Positions 8,644-17,941 are shown, counted from the first letter of the stretch. The stretch: 64,000 nucleotides of DNA from Paeniglutamicibacter quisquiliarum (GCF_019084045.1 NZ_JAHRED010000013.1:35943-99942), one strand, 5' to 3'. The notes: generated by a model from the letters alone, not told the origin. Made by a program: numbers and translations.

Positions 8644-8669
8644 ACAGTTGGCGAAATTGAGCCAACTGT
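8644..8669. promoter_or_regulatory. Perfect inverted repeat, probable operator between hydrolase and ArsR-like regulator
   Basis: ACAGTTGGC at 8644-8652 is exactly complemented by GCCAACTGT at 8661-8669, with an 8-bp spacer. It lies in the 149-bp divergent interval, 33 bp before the regulator start. A 9+9 dyad of this geometry is a good candidate for a dimeric winged-helix regulator controlling both directions. Confidence 0.6.
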
Positions 8670-8702
8670 TCGTAACAAGGCCGGCATGGCAGAGGAGGTC
8701 TC

Positions 8703-9791
8703 ATGGCCATTGCACTTCAATTTGCAGGATTCGACATCAACAACCTGCGCGTATCGGTCTCCCCCCTGTCCGAACTGATGGCGGTTCTCCACGTCTTGGC
8801 GGAACCTGACCATCACTTCGAATCGTCCGCCAAAGTTCAGGCCATCGCGCGAAAGCTGGACGATCGGCTGATCGCCGAGTTCAACGCTCTCTCGCCCCTG
8901 TGGGCTCGGTTCCGCGCACGATTCTTCTTTCCGGTGTCCACCGAACCAAAGCAGAATCTTGACCTGGAACTCGCTGGCATGGCCGCCCTACCGCTTGAGG
9001 CTTTCGTCTCCATGGCGGCCGAAGCCATTCGCGGTTTCAGCAAGGACCTCCCCGCAGCCCAGCAGCTGCTGCAGGATGAAAAAGTCCGTCGCGAGTTCCT
9101 GGATACGTGCCGATCTCGATCTTTGGGACGATTCGAGCTGGCCGAACAACTTCTGAATGACCCGGAGCAGTTCAGGCAAAGGATCATCGAATTCTGCCTG
9201 GATTGTTGGAATTCGTTCTTCAAGATGGAGTGGGACGATCTCGCCCTCTCCGTCGGCCGCGCAGCGGCCCAACTCGCGGGCAAGCTGAATCAAACCGACC
9301 CCATTGCGACGATCGCGTCACTCAGTGTCACCGCCAAGGCCTTTCGCGGAGCGTCCGAGGTTCGCTTCGACAAGCTCCAACAGCGCAGGGTCAAGATGGC
9401 CGAACGCGAGCTGCTGCTCGTCCCTTCACGTTGGATCGGAAACCATCTCACGGTTAAGGACAATGCCGGATACCCGGTCATTGTCCATTTTCCAGCGCAG
9501 ACACGGCAGGAGGACCTCCTGCAGATCCATCAGATGCGTGGCAGGCTCAGCGCGCTCAGCGCCGATTCCCGGATGGAACTGTTCCGGCACATTTCGGCCG
9601 AACCCATGACGACCTCCGAACTTGCCGTCCGGCTTGGTCAGCCTGCGGCACAGATATCCCGATCCCTGCGGGTGCTGCGCGAAGCCGGACTCGTGGTCTC
9701 GGACCGCAACGGGAAGCTGGTTTACCACCGCATCGACACGGCAACGGTGCTCAGGATGGGTCCGGACCTGCTGGCCACACTGACCAGATGA
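8703..9791 (+). CDS. ArsR-like winged-helix regulator with large N-terminal DUF5937-type domain
   Basis: This 362-residue protein has an ArsR-type winged helix at its C-terminus (about residues 285-350: MTTSELAVRLGQPAAQISRSLRVLREAGLV, then the wing). The preceding 280 residues match the general pattern of actinobacterial ArsR regulators with a DUF5937-type sensory region: helical, no Cys metal site, starting IALQFAGFDINNLRVSVSP. GAGGAGG lies 5 bases before ATG. Such proteins are common but poorly studied, and no effector is known to me. Divergence from the CocE-type hydrolase and the dyad between them suggest it controls that hydrolase. Confidence 0.8.
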   Translation: MAIALQFAGFDINNLRVSVSPLSELMAVLHVLAEPDHHFESSAKVQAIARKLDDRLIAEFNALSPLWARFRARFFFPVSTEPKQNLDLELAGMAALPLEAFVSMAAEAIRGFSKDLPAAQQLLQDEKVRREFLDTCRSRSLGRFELAEQLLNDPEQFRQRIIEFCLDCWNSFFKMEWDDLALSVGRAAAQLAGKLNQTDPIATIASLSVTAKAFRGASEVRFDKLQQRRVKMAERELLLVPSRWIGNHLTVKDNAGYPVIVHFPAQTRQEDLLQIHQMRGRLSALSADSRMELFRHISAEPMTTSELAVRLGQPAAQISRSLRVLREAGLVVSDRNGKLVYHRIDTATVLRMGPDLLATLTR

Positions 9792-10045
9792 CTTCCGCCT
9801 ACAGGGCGGCACCTTCCCGACGTCGGCGAATGGTGGGCATCATTGGTGTGCATTCATGGACCCGTCCATATGCATCTCGCAGGACAGTTTCCAAATCCTT
9901 GCCGCAACTTCCGGAACGATTGTCGAAAATTGGATAATCATCTCCCAGCACCGCGGTGCTTGTAATACAAATCACGGGTGGGGTTTTCGATTCCCACGCT
10001 ACTGGGCAATCCGCGGCTCAGGGTTACCGCACTACTGGAGGATCC

Positions 10046-11602
10046 ATGACCATCACCAAAATCGGAGGCCGGAGCGAATCGCTCGGGCTCCGTTTGCTCG
10101 CCAGCGTGGAAAGGGCAGGCAATGCACTGCCGCATCCGTTCTGGCTGTTCTGGATTCTCTTCGGCGTGCTTGCCGTCGCCAGCTGGATATTGTCGAGCGC
10201 AGGGGTGCGCGTCACGGATCCCGCGACCGGAGAGACTGTCGGGGTCAACAATGCGTTGAGCGTCGAGGCCATTCGCTCCCTGCTGACCGGCGCGGAGGAA
10301 TCCTTCGTCACGTTTGGGCCGCTGGGGACGGTGCTGATCGTCATGCTGGGCGTTGCAGTGGCGGACAGGTCCGGACTCTTTGAAGTAATTGCCCGACGTG
10401 CGCTAAGCAATGTGTCGCCGCGTTCCGTCGTATTTGCCGTTGCTCTGGGCGGCGCGCTTTCCAAGTTCCTCTCCGACTCCGCCTACGTGGTGTTGATTCC
10501 GCTGGGCGCGGTGGCTTTTAAAGCCGTAGGCCGCTCTCCGATGCTGGGCATGATCGTAGCCTTCGTCTCGATCAATGCAGCCGGAGATGCCAATCCACTG
10601 ATCGCCCCCGGCGATGTGGTCTTTGCAAAGGTAGCCACCGAGGCCGCCCACCTCATCGATCCGAGTGTCACCGTTCGAGCCACGGACAACATGTACTTCA
10701 CGACGGTCTCAGCCATAGTGTTGGCGATTACGGTCACCCTGGTCACCGAGCTGATCCTGAAGAAGCGTGAGCACACCCTGGTGGTCGACACCGAGCAGGC
10801 CGACACGGCGGCAATGTCCGCCATGGCCCCCAGCGCCCTGCTCTCCGACGAGCAGGAACGCCGTGGACTGCGCGTCACGGGACTCTCCGCGGTGGCCTTC
10901 CTCGCGCTGCTGGCCGCGGCCATCATTCCTGCGGGATCACCGCTGCGTGGAGCGGGCGGGGAGTTCCTGGAATCGCCGTTTCTGGACGGCATAGCATTCT
11001 TCCTGTCGATGTTCTTTCTGGTTCTGGGCACGGCTTTCGCCTCTGGTTCCCGGCAACTGGACTCCGCCTCAGACATCCCTCGCTTTATGGCCGACGGCGT
11101 TCGTTCGATTGCGCCGCTGATCGTCCTGTTCTTTGCCGTCTCCCAGTTTTTGGCGTTGTTCAAGTTCACGAAAATCAGCACCGTAGTGGCCGTGGTCGGT
11201 TCCGATGCCATTCAAGGCCTGGGGATCAACAGCGTTGGCCTCTTCTTGATTGTTGTGGTCTGCATCGCGGTCCTTAACCTGATGATCACTTCCGGTCAGG
11301 CCCTGTGGGCGCTCGTTGCACCGGTCATCGTCCCGATGATGATGCTGCTCGGGACGAATCCTGCCACCACTATGGCGCTCTACCGCATCGCCGATTCGTG
11401 CACCAATTCCATCACCCCGATGAGCACCAGCTTCGTTCTCTGTGTGGGCTACCTCCAAACGCTGAACAAGAAGGCGGGCATAGGCACGCTGATCTCCTTC
11501 ACGTTGCCGTGTGCGTTGATCATGTTCGTGGTGTGGCTCGGTTTGTTCCTCGCCTGGTGGGCGCTGGGCATTCCGCTCGGTCCCGGTGCCCCGGTGCGGT
11601 AG
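10046..11602 (+). CDS. AbgT-family transporter (p-aminobenzoyl-glutamate type)
   Basis: This 518-residue polytopic membrane protein begins with the AbgT N-terminus (LLASVERAGNALPHPFWLFWILF). It contains the conserved loop segments AAGDANPLIAPGDVVF and RATDNMYFT, and ISQ-type hairpin sequences around residues 430-470 (ITSGQALWALVAPVIVPMMMLLG). AbgT proteins transport p-aminobenzoyl-glutamate or export sulfonamides. Start 10046 has TGGAGGA 4 bases upstream; the frame extends to 9956 without support. It stands alone, with IS debris downstream. An amidohydrolase resembling AbgB occurs 50 kb away (60572-61816), so a functional link is only speculative. Confidence 0.88.
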   Translation: MTITKIGGRSESLGLRLLASVERAGNALPHPFWLFWILFGVLAVASWILSSAGVRVTDPATGETVGVNNALSVEAIRSLLTGAEESFVTFGPLGTVLIVMLGVAVADRSGLFEVIARRALSNVSPRSVVFAVALGGALSKFLSDSAYVVLIPLGAVAFKAVGRSPMLGMIVAFVSINAAGDANPLIAPGDVVFAKVATEAAHLIDPSVTVRATDNMYFTTVSAIVLAITVTLVTELILKKREHTLVVDTEQADTAAMSAMAPSALLSDEQERRGLRVTGLSAVAFLALLAAAIIPAGSPLRGAGGEFLESPFLDGIAFFLSMFFLVLGTAFASGSRQLDSASDIPRFMADGVRSIAPLIVLFFAVSQFLALFKFTKISTVVAVVGSDAIQGLGINSVGLFLIVVVCIAVLNLMITSGQALWALVAPVIVPMMMLLGTNPATTMALYRIADSCTNSITPMSTSFVLCVGYLQTLNKKAGIGTLISFTLPCALIMFVVWLGLFLAWWALGIPLGPGAPVR

Positions 11603-12175
11603 CGCGGGCGACAACCGGCCGCCTGCGGCTCGATGCCGGGGGCAGGTTCAAGGGATGAAACCAAAGGGATCATCAGTTGCTGGGCCCACTTTCCGGGTCG
11701 GAACTGGCGTGGCCGCAAGGACCATTCCACCGATCGCGGACTTCCAGCGCCCCACTTTCCCCGGAGGATCCGCCCATGGATCCCGGCCCGACAGCGATCG
11801 TCGCTGCCTTCTCGACGTTCCTTGGGGCCCAAGGGGCCGACCTCCCCGGCGGGAACTTGGATGACTTGGTCCACGGGAACGGACTCCCCACCGTTGTGAG
11901 CTATGCAATGCACTGTTTCGTGGAGCCCCGCGGTCGGCAGCAAAACGACGATCTTGGCTCCGGAGGCCTTGGCGGGTGATGCCAAAGAACACTCCATCAT
12001 GACTAGCCAGACGTCACTGGCAGGAGTGGGCTACATAGAAGCTGCCCTCTGGCAGTCCTCCACGGGGAGTGTTTCGGTTCCACGCGGCGTCCCCATTTGC
12101 AGGTGGTAGCCCCAGCTGGTGGGCTCCGGTTACCAGGCTTAGGGAAGCCCACGAGCTGGTCGGCCCGGTGACCCA
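11603..12175. other. Region of insertion-sequence debris without an intact gene
   Basis: No supported gene is present between the AbgT stop and the truncated transposase. The 10-mer CCCACTTTCC occurs exactly at 11685-11694 and again at 11751-11760, a 66-bp period. Repeated short motifs of this kind are a habit of IS21-family ends, so this may be a leftover terminus. Open frames here (for example on the minus strand from 12000) encode nothing I recognise. Confidence 0.4.
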
Positions 12176-12532
12176 GTCCTGCCAGGCGAGCCGGGGCATC
12201 CCGTACCGGGAGAGGACCTTGTGGACGGTGGAGGGGTGCAGGCCCAGCAGGTAGCCGATCCTGGCGGGGCCCCAGCGCCGGTTCACCCGCAGCCCGATGA
12301 TCCGCCGTTCGGTGCGCACGCGGGTGCGCCGCGGGGACCGGGCGGGTCGGCTGGAGCGGTCCTGCATCCCGTCCTCGCCGTGCTCGCGGTAGCGGGAGGC
12401 CCAGCGGGCGGCGGTGGTGACGGAGACCTGGAACCGCTCGGCCGCCCGGCGCAGCGGCCAGCGGTCCTCCACGATGCACCGGGCCGGCAGCAGGCGGCCC
12501 TTGGGCGCGAGGATGGCATTATCATGGGACAT
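12176..12532 (-). pseudogene. IS481-family transposase, 5' fragment
   Basis: The first 119 residues from ATG 12532 look like an IS481 transposase N-terminus. There is a helix-turn-helix (PLRRAAERFQVSVTTAARWASRYREHG), then a basic linker with RSSRPARSPRRT, and a second HTH (RWGPARIGYLLGLHPSTVHKVLSRYG). Similarity stops after the segment near WQDWVTG (about 12176). The frame then runs on through unrelated sequence to 12014 and lacks the whole DDE catalytic domain, about 200 residues. It cannot transpose. Deletion or a second insertion removed the distal part. Confidence 0.8.
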
Positions 12533-12533
12533 G

Positions 12534-12595
12534 AAGAAGACCTCCGGGATGTCGTGAACGTTGTCGCAAACACCACTTCACTTGGAGGTCTTCTT
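12534..12595. promoter_or_regulatory. Inverted repeat that pairs with the transposase ribosome-binding site
   Basis: AAGAAGACCTCC at 12534-12545 and GGAGGTCTTCTT at 12584-12595 are exact 12-bp complements. Read on the minus strand, the second copy supplies the GGAGG ribosome-binding site 8 bases before the transposase ATG at 12532. A transcript entering from outside would carry both arms and fold the site away, while one starting inside the 38-bp loop would not. Confidence 0.6.
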
Positions 12596-12644
12596 TTTGT
12601 CATTCAGCCACGCCGCAAGTCCCCAACGACCGTGGTCAATACAC

Positions 12645-13409
12645 CTAGCCCGTCGTGACGGCCAGTGCCGCGGAAAGCTGGGCCGTGGCTGCACGAAGGT
12701 GCGGAATCGCCCGGGAGGTGAACTCGTCAGTCACGCGGGTGACGGGCCCGGAGACGGAGATGGCCATCGGCGTCGGCGCGCCCGGGACCGACATGCCCAG
12801 GCAACGCACTCCCAGTTCCTGCTCTTCCTCGTCGATGGCATAACCGCGGGAGCGCACCAGTTCGAGTTCGTCGAAGAGCTGGTGCATGGTTGTGATGGTC
12901 TTGGGCGTGTGGGCGGGCATGCCGGCCTGGTTGACCAGCCGCTGGACCCGGTCGTTATCCAGCACCGCCAAAATGGCCTTGCCCACGCTCGTGCCGTGCA
13001 GCGAGGAGCGACGTCCGACCTCGGTGATCATGCGCATCGCGTGCGGCGACTGGGCCTGGGAAATGTAGGTGACCATGTCGCCGTCGAGCACCGCGATGCT
13101 GGCGGATTCGCCCAGCTCGTTCACCAGGTTCTGCAGGATGGGCGTGGACAGGGCCCCCAGCTGGCGGTTGGCGACCTCGCCCAGGCGGATCAGCCGCGGT
13201 CCCAGCGCGTAGCGGCGGTTGTTCAGCTGGCGGACGTATCCAATGCCGACCAGGGTGCGCAGCAGCCTGTGGATGGTGGGAAGCGGAAGCGGGGTGTCCA
13301 TGGCAAGTTCACTCAGGGCCGCCTCCCCGCCGGCCCGGCCAATGAGTTCAAGGAGCTCGAAGGCGCGCTCGACGGATTGGACGCCCGATGTCGTCTTTAC
13401 TTCAGCCAC
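12645..13409 (-). CDS. IclR-family transcriptional repressor (AllR-like)
   Basis: This 254-residue protein has an N-terminal winged helix (about 10-70: SVERAFELLELIG, then LPLPTIHRLLRTLVGIGYVRQ) and a C-terminal GAF-like effector domain (about 90-250) with GRRSSLHGTSVGKAILA and the late SVSGPVTRVTDE. It starts at GTG 13409 with CAGGAG 7 bases upstream. It is divergent from the malic enzyme-malate synthase-ureidoglycine operon. In enterobacteria AllR, an IclR protein, senses glyoxylate/allantoin and represses glyoxylate-pathway genes, which is the likely role here. An IS end abuts its stop codon, but the C-terminus looks complete. Confidence 0.85.
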   Translation of the reverse strand: MAEVKTTSGVQSVERAFELLELIGRAGGEAALSELAMDTPLPLPTIHRLLRTLVGIGYVRQLNNRRYALGPRLIRLGEVANRQLGALSTPILQNLVNELGESASIAVLDGDMVTYISQAQSPHAMRMITEVGRRSSLHGTSVGKAILAVLDNDRVQRLVNQAGMPAHTPKTITTMHQLFDELELVRSRGYAIDEEEQELGVRCLGMSVPGAPTPMAISVSGPVTRVTDEFTSRAIPHLRAATAQLSAALAVTTG

Positions 13410-13565
13410 GGCGATGCTCCTGGGTCTGCTGGTGCGCGGGCGGGACCGTCAAAAGGTCCCGCAAACGGTCAAGTCTTGTGATGCAACACTACCGGAACCC
13501 TGGCCTGTTCTTCCACGATCCGAAACTTTGGTGCAAAATTCCCGTGACCCACTCCACATAAGTGC

Positions 13566-13607
13566 TTGTAATTTCACTCCGCAGATAATAGTATCCACTA
13601 TACGGAA
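13566..13607 (+). promoter_or_regulatory. Malic enzyme operon promoter with IclR-type operator
   Basis: TTGTAA (13566-13571) and TAGTAT (13589-13594) are 17 bp apart, a plausible -35/-10 pair. The motif TATCCACTATACGGAA (13592-13607) overlaps the -10 and start region. It matches the motif ahead of the hydroxypyruvate isomerase gene (33950-33965) at 11 of 16 positions and resembles IclR-type operators of the TTCCGTATAGTGGA form when read on the other strand. AGGAGGA at 13617-13623 is the ribosome-binding site for the following gene. Confidence 0.5.
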
Positions 13608-13627
13608 ACTTTTTTCAGGAGGACGAT

Positions 13628-15016
13628 ATGGCTGTACCTAGCCCGGGATATTCACTGACGCTGCGTGTCCAAACGCCCGTCTCGATCACTGCAACCAGCG
13701 AACTGGCCGCGGCCGTGGGCCGCGCCGGAGGGTCGATCACGGCACTTGACGTGGCCGAATCCGGCCATGACCACATGGTCGTCGACGTCAGCTGCAACAC
13801 CACCGACGCCGCACACGGCCAGTCCGTCCGCGACGCCCTCGATGCGCTGGACGGCGTGAACGTCCGCAACGTCTCGGATCGCACCTTCCTCATGCACCTG
13901 GGCGGCAAGCTCGAGGTCGTCCCGAAGGTGGCCCTGCGCAACCGCGACGACCTCTCCCGCGCCTACACCCCCGGGGTGGCCCGCGTGTGCATGGCCATTG
14001 CCGAGAACCCCGAGGACGCCCGCAACCTCACCATCAAGCGCAACACCATTGCCGTGGTCACCGACGGCTCCGCCGTCCTGGGCCTGGGCAACATCGGCCC
14101 GGCCGCCGCGCTTCCGGTCATGGAAGGCAAGGCCGCGCTGTTCAAGCAGTTCGCCAACGTCGATGCCTGGCCGGTCTGCCTGGACACCCAGGACACCGAG
14201 GAGATCATCATGATCGTCAAGGCGCTCGCCCCGGTCTACGGCGGCGTGAACCTCGAGGACATCGCCGCACCGCGCTGCTTCGAGATCGAGGCCCGCCTGC
14301 GCGAGGAACTCGACATCCCGGTCTTCCACGACGACCAGCACGGCACCGCCATCGTCACCCTCGCCGCGTTGACCAACGCGCTGTTGGTGGTCGGCAAGCA
14401 GATCGACAAGGTCCGCATCGTCGTCTCCGGCGTCGGCGCAGCGGGCAACGCCATCATCCAGCTCCTGGCCGCCCGCGGCGCCAAGAACATCATCGCCGCC
14501 GGCCGCAACGGCGCCATCAGCCGCACCGATGTCTCCGCCGACCCGCACCGCCAGTGGCTGGCCGACAACACCAACCCGGAGCAGTTCACCGGAACGCTCA
14601 AGGAAGCCATGGTTGGCGCCGACGTCTTCATCGGCGTCTCCGCCCCCAACGTCCTGGACGAGGCGGACATCGAGGCCATGAACGAGAACGCCATCGTCTT
14701 CGCCATGGCCAACCCCGACCCGGAGGTCGACCCGGCCGCCGCCGGCCGCCACGCCGCCGTGGTCGCCACGGGCCGTTCCGACTTCCCGAACCAGATCAAC
14801 AACGTGTTGGCCTTCCCGGGCTTCTTTCGCGGACTGCTCGACGCACGCGTTTCAGACATCACCGACGAAATGTTGTTGGCTGCAGCCGATGCCATTTCCG
14901 CCCGGGTAAGCCAAGATGAACTCAACCCAGGTTTCATCATTCCCTCCGTCTTCGACCCGCACGTGGCCGCAGACGTTGCCGAGGCCGTCTCCTCCGCGGC
15001 AGCGAAGAACAAGTAG
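13628..15016 (+). CDS. NAD(P)-dependent malic enzyme with N-terminal ACT domain
   Basis: This enzyme decarboxylates malate to pyruvate with NAD(P) reduction. Of its 462 residues, about 1-80 form an ACT-like regulatory domain ([20 protein letters not shown]). The catalytic part follows, with Tyr113 in [13 protein letters not shown], a catalytic Lys in the segment near [17 protein letters not shown], the metal-site motif [13 protein letters not shown], and the dinucleotide motif [10 protein letters not shown]. Coupled with the next gene, malate synthase, it turns glyoxylate plus acetyl-CoA into pyruvate. That fits a glyoxylate-consuming operon under the divergent IclR repressor. The ACT domain suggests allosteric control. 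Confidence 0.94.
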   Translation: MAVPSPGYSLTLRVQTPVSITATSELAAAVGRAGGSITALDVAESGHDHMVVDVSCNTTDAAHGQSVRDALDALDGVNVRNVSDRTFLMHLGGKLEVVPKVALRNRDDLSRAYTPGVARVCMAIAENPEDARNLTIKRNTIAVVTDGSAVLGLGNIGPAAALPVMEGKAALFKQFANVDAWPVCLDTQDTEEIIMIVKALAPVYGGVNLEDIAAPRCFEIEARLREELDIPVFHDDQHGTAIVTLAALTNALLVVGKQIDKVRIVVSGVGAAGNAIIQLLAARGAKNIIAAGRNGAISRTDVSADPHRQWLADNTNPEQFTGTLKEAMVGADVFIGVSAPNVLDEADIEAMNENAIVFAMANPDPEVDPAAAGRHAAVVATGRSDFPNQINNVLAFPGFFRGLLDARVSDITDEMLLAAADAISARVSQDELNPGFIIPSVFDPHVAADVAEAVSSAAAKNK

Positions 15017-15038
15017 CAAGAAAGTCTGGTCCACCACG

Positions 15039-16667
15039 ATGAGCATCACACTGACCCACACCCCGTCCGTTGCCAAGGCCGATGAGATCCTCTCCGCCGA
15101 GGCGCTGGCCTTCGTCTTGAAGTTGCACGAGAAGTTCACCGGAACCCGCGAGGAGCTGCTTGAGGCACGCACCAGGGCCCGTGCCGAGGTCGCCAAGACC
15201 GGCACCATGGACTTCGACCCGGCCACCGCGCAGGTCCGCGCCGGCGACTGGAAGGTCGCCCCGGCGCCGGCCGCCCTGCAGGACCGACGCGTGGAAATCA
15301 CCGGCCCGGCTTCCCCGGCCAAGATGGCCATCAACGCGCTGAACTCCGGTGCCAAGGTCTGGCTTGCGGACCTCGAGGATGCCTCGACCCCGACCTGGCA
15401 CAACGTCATCGACGCGCTGGTGAACCTCACCGAGGCGGCCGCCGGCACGCTGTCCTTCGAGGACGCGGGCAACGGCAAGTCCTACGCGCTGCGCACCGAC
15501 GCACCGCTGGCCACCGTCGTGGTCCGCCCGCGCGGCTGGCACCTGCCGGAGGCCAACGTGCTCATCAACGGCGCACCGGCAATCGGAGCGCTGGTCGACT
15601 TCGGCCTGCATTTCTTCCACAACGCCAAGGTGTTGGCAGAGTCGGGCCAGGGCCCGTTCTACTACCTGCCCAAGATGGAGTCCTACCTCGAGTCCCGACT
15701 GTGGAACGAGGTGTTCGCCTTCGCCGAGGCGGAACTGGGCATCGAACACGGCACCATCCGCGCCACCATGCTCATCGAAACCATCCCGGCCGCGTTCCAG
15801 ATGGACGAGATGCTCTACGAGCTGCGCGACTACGCCTCGGGCCTGAATGCCGGTCGCTGGGACTACCTCTTCTCCATCATCAAGTACTTCCGCGAGGCCG
15901 GCGAAAAGTTCGTCATGCCCGACCGCGCCGACGTGGCCATGACGGCGCCGATGATGCGCGCCTACACCGAACTGCTGGTGCAGACCTGCCACAAGCGCGG
16001 CGCCTTTGCGATGGGCGGCATGGCCGCCGTCATCCCGAACCGCCGCGAACCGGAGGTCACCGCAGCCGCGTTCGAGAAGGTCCGGGCCGACAAGACCCGC
16101 GAGGCCAACGACGGCTTCGACGGCTCCTGGGTGGCGCACCCGGACCTGGTCCCGATCTGCGTGGAGGTCTTCGACTCCGTGCTCGGCGCGAAGCCCAACC
16201 AGATCGACCGCCAGCGCCCCGAGGTCGCCGTCACCGCCGAGGCACTGCTCGACGTCGCCTCGGCACCGGGCTCGGTCACCGAGGCCGGGGTCAACACCAA
16301 CCTTTACGTGGCCGTCGCCTACACCGCGGTCTGGCTCTCGGGCAACGGGGCCGTGGCCATCCACAACCTCATGGAGGACGCGGCAACCGCCGAGATCTCC
16401 CGGTCGCAGATCTGGCAGCAGATCCGCAATAAGGTCGTCGCCGCCGACACCGGCAACACCATCACCGCCGAGCTCGTCGCCAAGGCACTCGAGGTCCAGG
16501 TCGAGAAGCTGCGCGGCGAGGTCAACGACGAGGAAGCCTTCGCCGCGTACTACGCCCCCGCGGCAGACCTCATCGGCCGCCTGGTCTCCGGGCGCGACGA
16601 GGACTTCGAGGACTTCCTCACGCTGCCTGCCTACCGCCTGCTAAGCACCGAGCTGGTGGCAAAATGA
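15039..16667 (+). CDS. aceB: Malate synthase A
   Basis: It condenses glyoxylate with acetyl-CoA to malate. It has 542 residues, typical of the A isoform. It shows [14 protein letters not shown] (109-122), VVRPRGWHL with catalytic Arg165, the metal/glyoxylate segment [34 protein letters not shown], and [13 protein letters not shown] chose ATG 15039, 22 bp after the malic enzyme stop; the frame extends upstream to 14916 inside that gene. No isocitrate lyase is linked, so here it serves to remove glyoxylate from ureide breakdown rather than act in the glyoxylate shunt. Its last four bases overlap the next gene. Confidence 0.96.
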   Translation: MSITLTHTPSVAKADEILSAEALAFVLKLHEKFTGTREELLEARTRARAEVAKTGTMDFDPATAQVRAGDWKVAPAPAALQDRRVEITGPASPAKMAINALNSGAKVWLADLEDASTPTWHNVIDALVNLTEAAAGTLSFEDAGNGKSYALRTDAPLATVVVRPRGWHLPEANVLINGAPAIGALVDFGLHFFHNAKVLAESGQGPFYYLPKMESYLESRLWNEVFAFAEAELGIEHGTIRATMLIETIPAAFQMDEMLYELRDYASGLNAGRWDYLFSIIKYFREAGEKFVMPDRADVAMTAPMMRAYTELLVQTCHKRGAFAMGGMAAVIPNRREPEVTAAAFEKVRADKTREANDGFDGSWVAHPDLVPICVEVFDSVLGAKPNQIDRQRPEVAVTAEALLDVASAPGSVTEAGVNTNLYVAVAYTAVWLSGNGAVAIHNLMEDAATAEISRSQIWQQIRNKVVAADTGNTITAELVAKALEVQVEKLRGEVNDEEAFAAYYAPAADLIGRLVSGRDEDFEDFLTLPAYRLLSTELVAK

Positions 16668-17941
16668 GTCGGCTAGGCGCGCTGGGCGCGGCCGCACTGG
16701 CACGCATCGAAAGCGATCTGGCCGCCACCGACGAGTTGCTGGAGCAGAACTACCCGGGCGACGACGGACGGCGCCAGCCGATCCACACCGCCTATGTCCC
16801 GGCCGACCGCTTCACCCCCGGGCTGCCCGCGGCCTGGGGCGCCGCTGCCCTTGAGGCCGCCGGCGGCGTGGCGGGCCTGGCCGCCTTGGCCGAAAAGCTG
16901 GGACTGGCGCAGCCGGAGGAACTTGCCGCGCTGGTCGCAGCGAAGCTGGGCCGCGAGCCCATCGAGGACCTGCGCCTGGACTTCGAGGACGGATACGGCA
17001 ACCGCGGCGACGAGGCCGAGGACGCCGCGGCCGTGGCGGCGGCCGAACAGGTAGCCAAGGCCGTGGCCGCAGGTCTCGCCCCGCCGTTCATCGGCATCCG
17101 CTTCAAGTGCCTCGAGGCACCCACCCGGGCCCGCGGGCTGCGCACGCTGGATTTGTTCGTCTCCACGCTGGCCAGCGCCGGCGAATTGCCCGAAGGGCTG
17201 GTGCTGACCCTGCCGAAGGTCACCACCGTCGCCCAGGTCCGGGCCATGGTCTTCGTCTGCGAGCAGCTGGAGGCGGCGCACTCGCTGCCCGCCGGGCGCC
17301 TGCGCTTCGAGGTCCAGATGGAAACCCCGCAGCTGATCCTCTCGCACGAGGGCACCGTCCCGTCGGCTACGCTGCTGCACGCGGGCAAGGGGCGGATTTC
17401 CTCGCTGCACTACGGCACCTACGACTACTCGGCCTCGCTGGGCATCGCGGCTGCCTACCAGTCCATGGAGCATCCGGCCGCCGACTACGCCAAGAACGTC
17501 ATGCAGGTGGCCATCGCCGGCACCGGCGTGCACATGTCCGACGGCTCGACCAACATCCTGCCCCTGGGCGACCCGGAACAGGTCCAGGCCGCCTGGGCGC
17601 TGCATGCCCGTCTGGTGCGCCGCCACCTGGAGCGCGGGATCTACCAGGGCTGGGACCTGCACGAAAACCAGCTGCCCACCCGCTACCTGGCGACCTACGC
17701 GTTCTACCGCGAGGGCTTTGCCGCCGCGGCGGCACGCCTGCGCAACTACGTGCACCGCATCGAGTCGGCCATCATGGACGAACCGGCAACCGCCAAGGCG
17801 CTGGCCAACTTCATCCGCCGCGGCCTGGTCTGCGGCGCACTGACGGCCGAGGAGATCGCCGCGGAGGCCGAGATTTCCCTATCCACCCTTGAATCAATCG
17901 CCCTGGCGCGAGCAACACAGACGGAGGACTCGAATGTCTAA
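16664..17941 (+). CDS. DUF6986-type HpcH/HpaI/citrate-lyase-like protein of unknown reaction
   Basis: This 425-residue protein starts inside the malate synthase stop (ATGA overlap), so the two are translationally coupled. It has the TIM-barrel pattern of the HpcH/HpaI and citrate lyase beta superfamily: LRLDFEDGYGNRGDEAED near residue 105, IGIRFKCLE near 143, a FEVQMETPQLI strand near 220 with the probable metal-binding Glu, and LHYGTYDYSASLG near 245. This corresponds to the uncharacterised family known as DUF6986. Its setting between malate synthase and ureidoglycine aminohydrolase suggests C-C or C-N lyase chemistry on a glyoxylate-derived compound, but no substrate is proven. It overlaps allE by 8 bp. 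Confidence 0.8.
   Translation: MSRLGALGAAALARIESDLAATDELLEQNYPGDDGRRQPIHTAYVPADRFTPGLPAAWGAAALEAAGGVAGLAALAEKLGLAQPEELAALVAAKLGREPIEDLRLDFEDGYGNRGDEAEDAAAVAAAEQVAKAVAAGLAPPFIGIRFKCLEAPTRARGLRTLDLFVSTLASAGELPEGLVLTLPKVTTVAQVRAMVFVCEQLEAAHSLPAGRLRFEVQMETPQLILSHEGTVPSATLLHAGKGRISSLHYGTYDYSASLGIAAAYQSMEHPAADYAKNVMQVAIAGTGVHMSDGSTNILPLGDPEQVQAAWALHARLVRRHLERGIYQGWDLHENQLPTRYLATYAFYREGFAAAAARLRNYVHRIESAIMDEPATAKALANFIRRGLVCGALTAEEIAAEAEISLSTLESIALARATQTEDSNV

Larger units (their letters stand above)
12176..12643 (-). mobile_element. Truncated IS481-type insertion sequence, left end retained
   Basis: The element comprises the transposase 5' fragment, its leader with the 12-bp inverted repeat, and an outer end that I place at about 12643. 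There the minus strand reads TGTATTGACC, a TG-starting terminus like other IS481 members. The other end is missing. The outer end lies one base past the stop codon of the IclR-family gene at 12645. Borders are inferred without a reference copy. Confidence 0.5.

Noticed and set aside
11449..12000. 183-codon minus-strand frame in the IS debris
   Set aside because: It runs through the end of the AbgT gene on the other strand and has no recognisable domain. It is probably chance or IS-end sequence.
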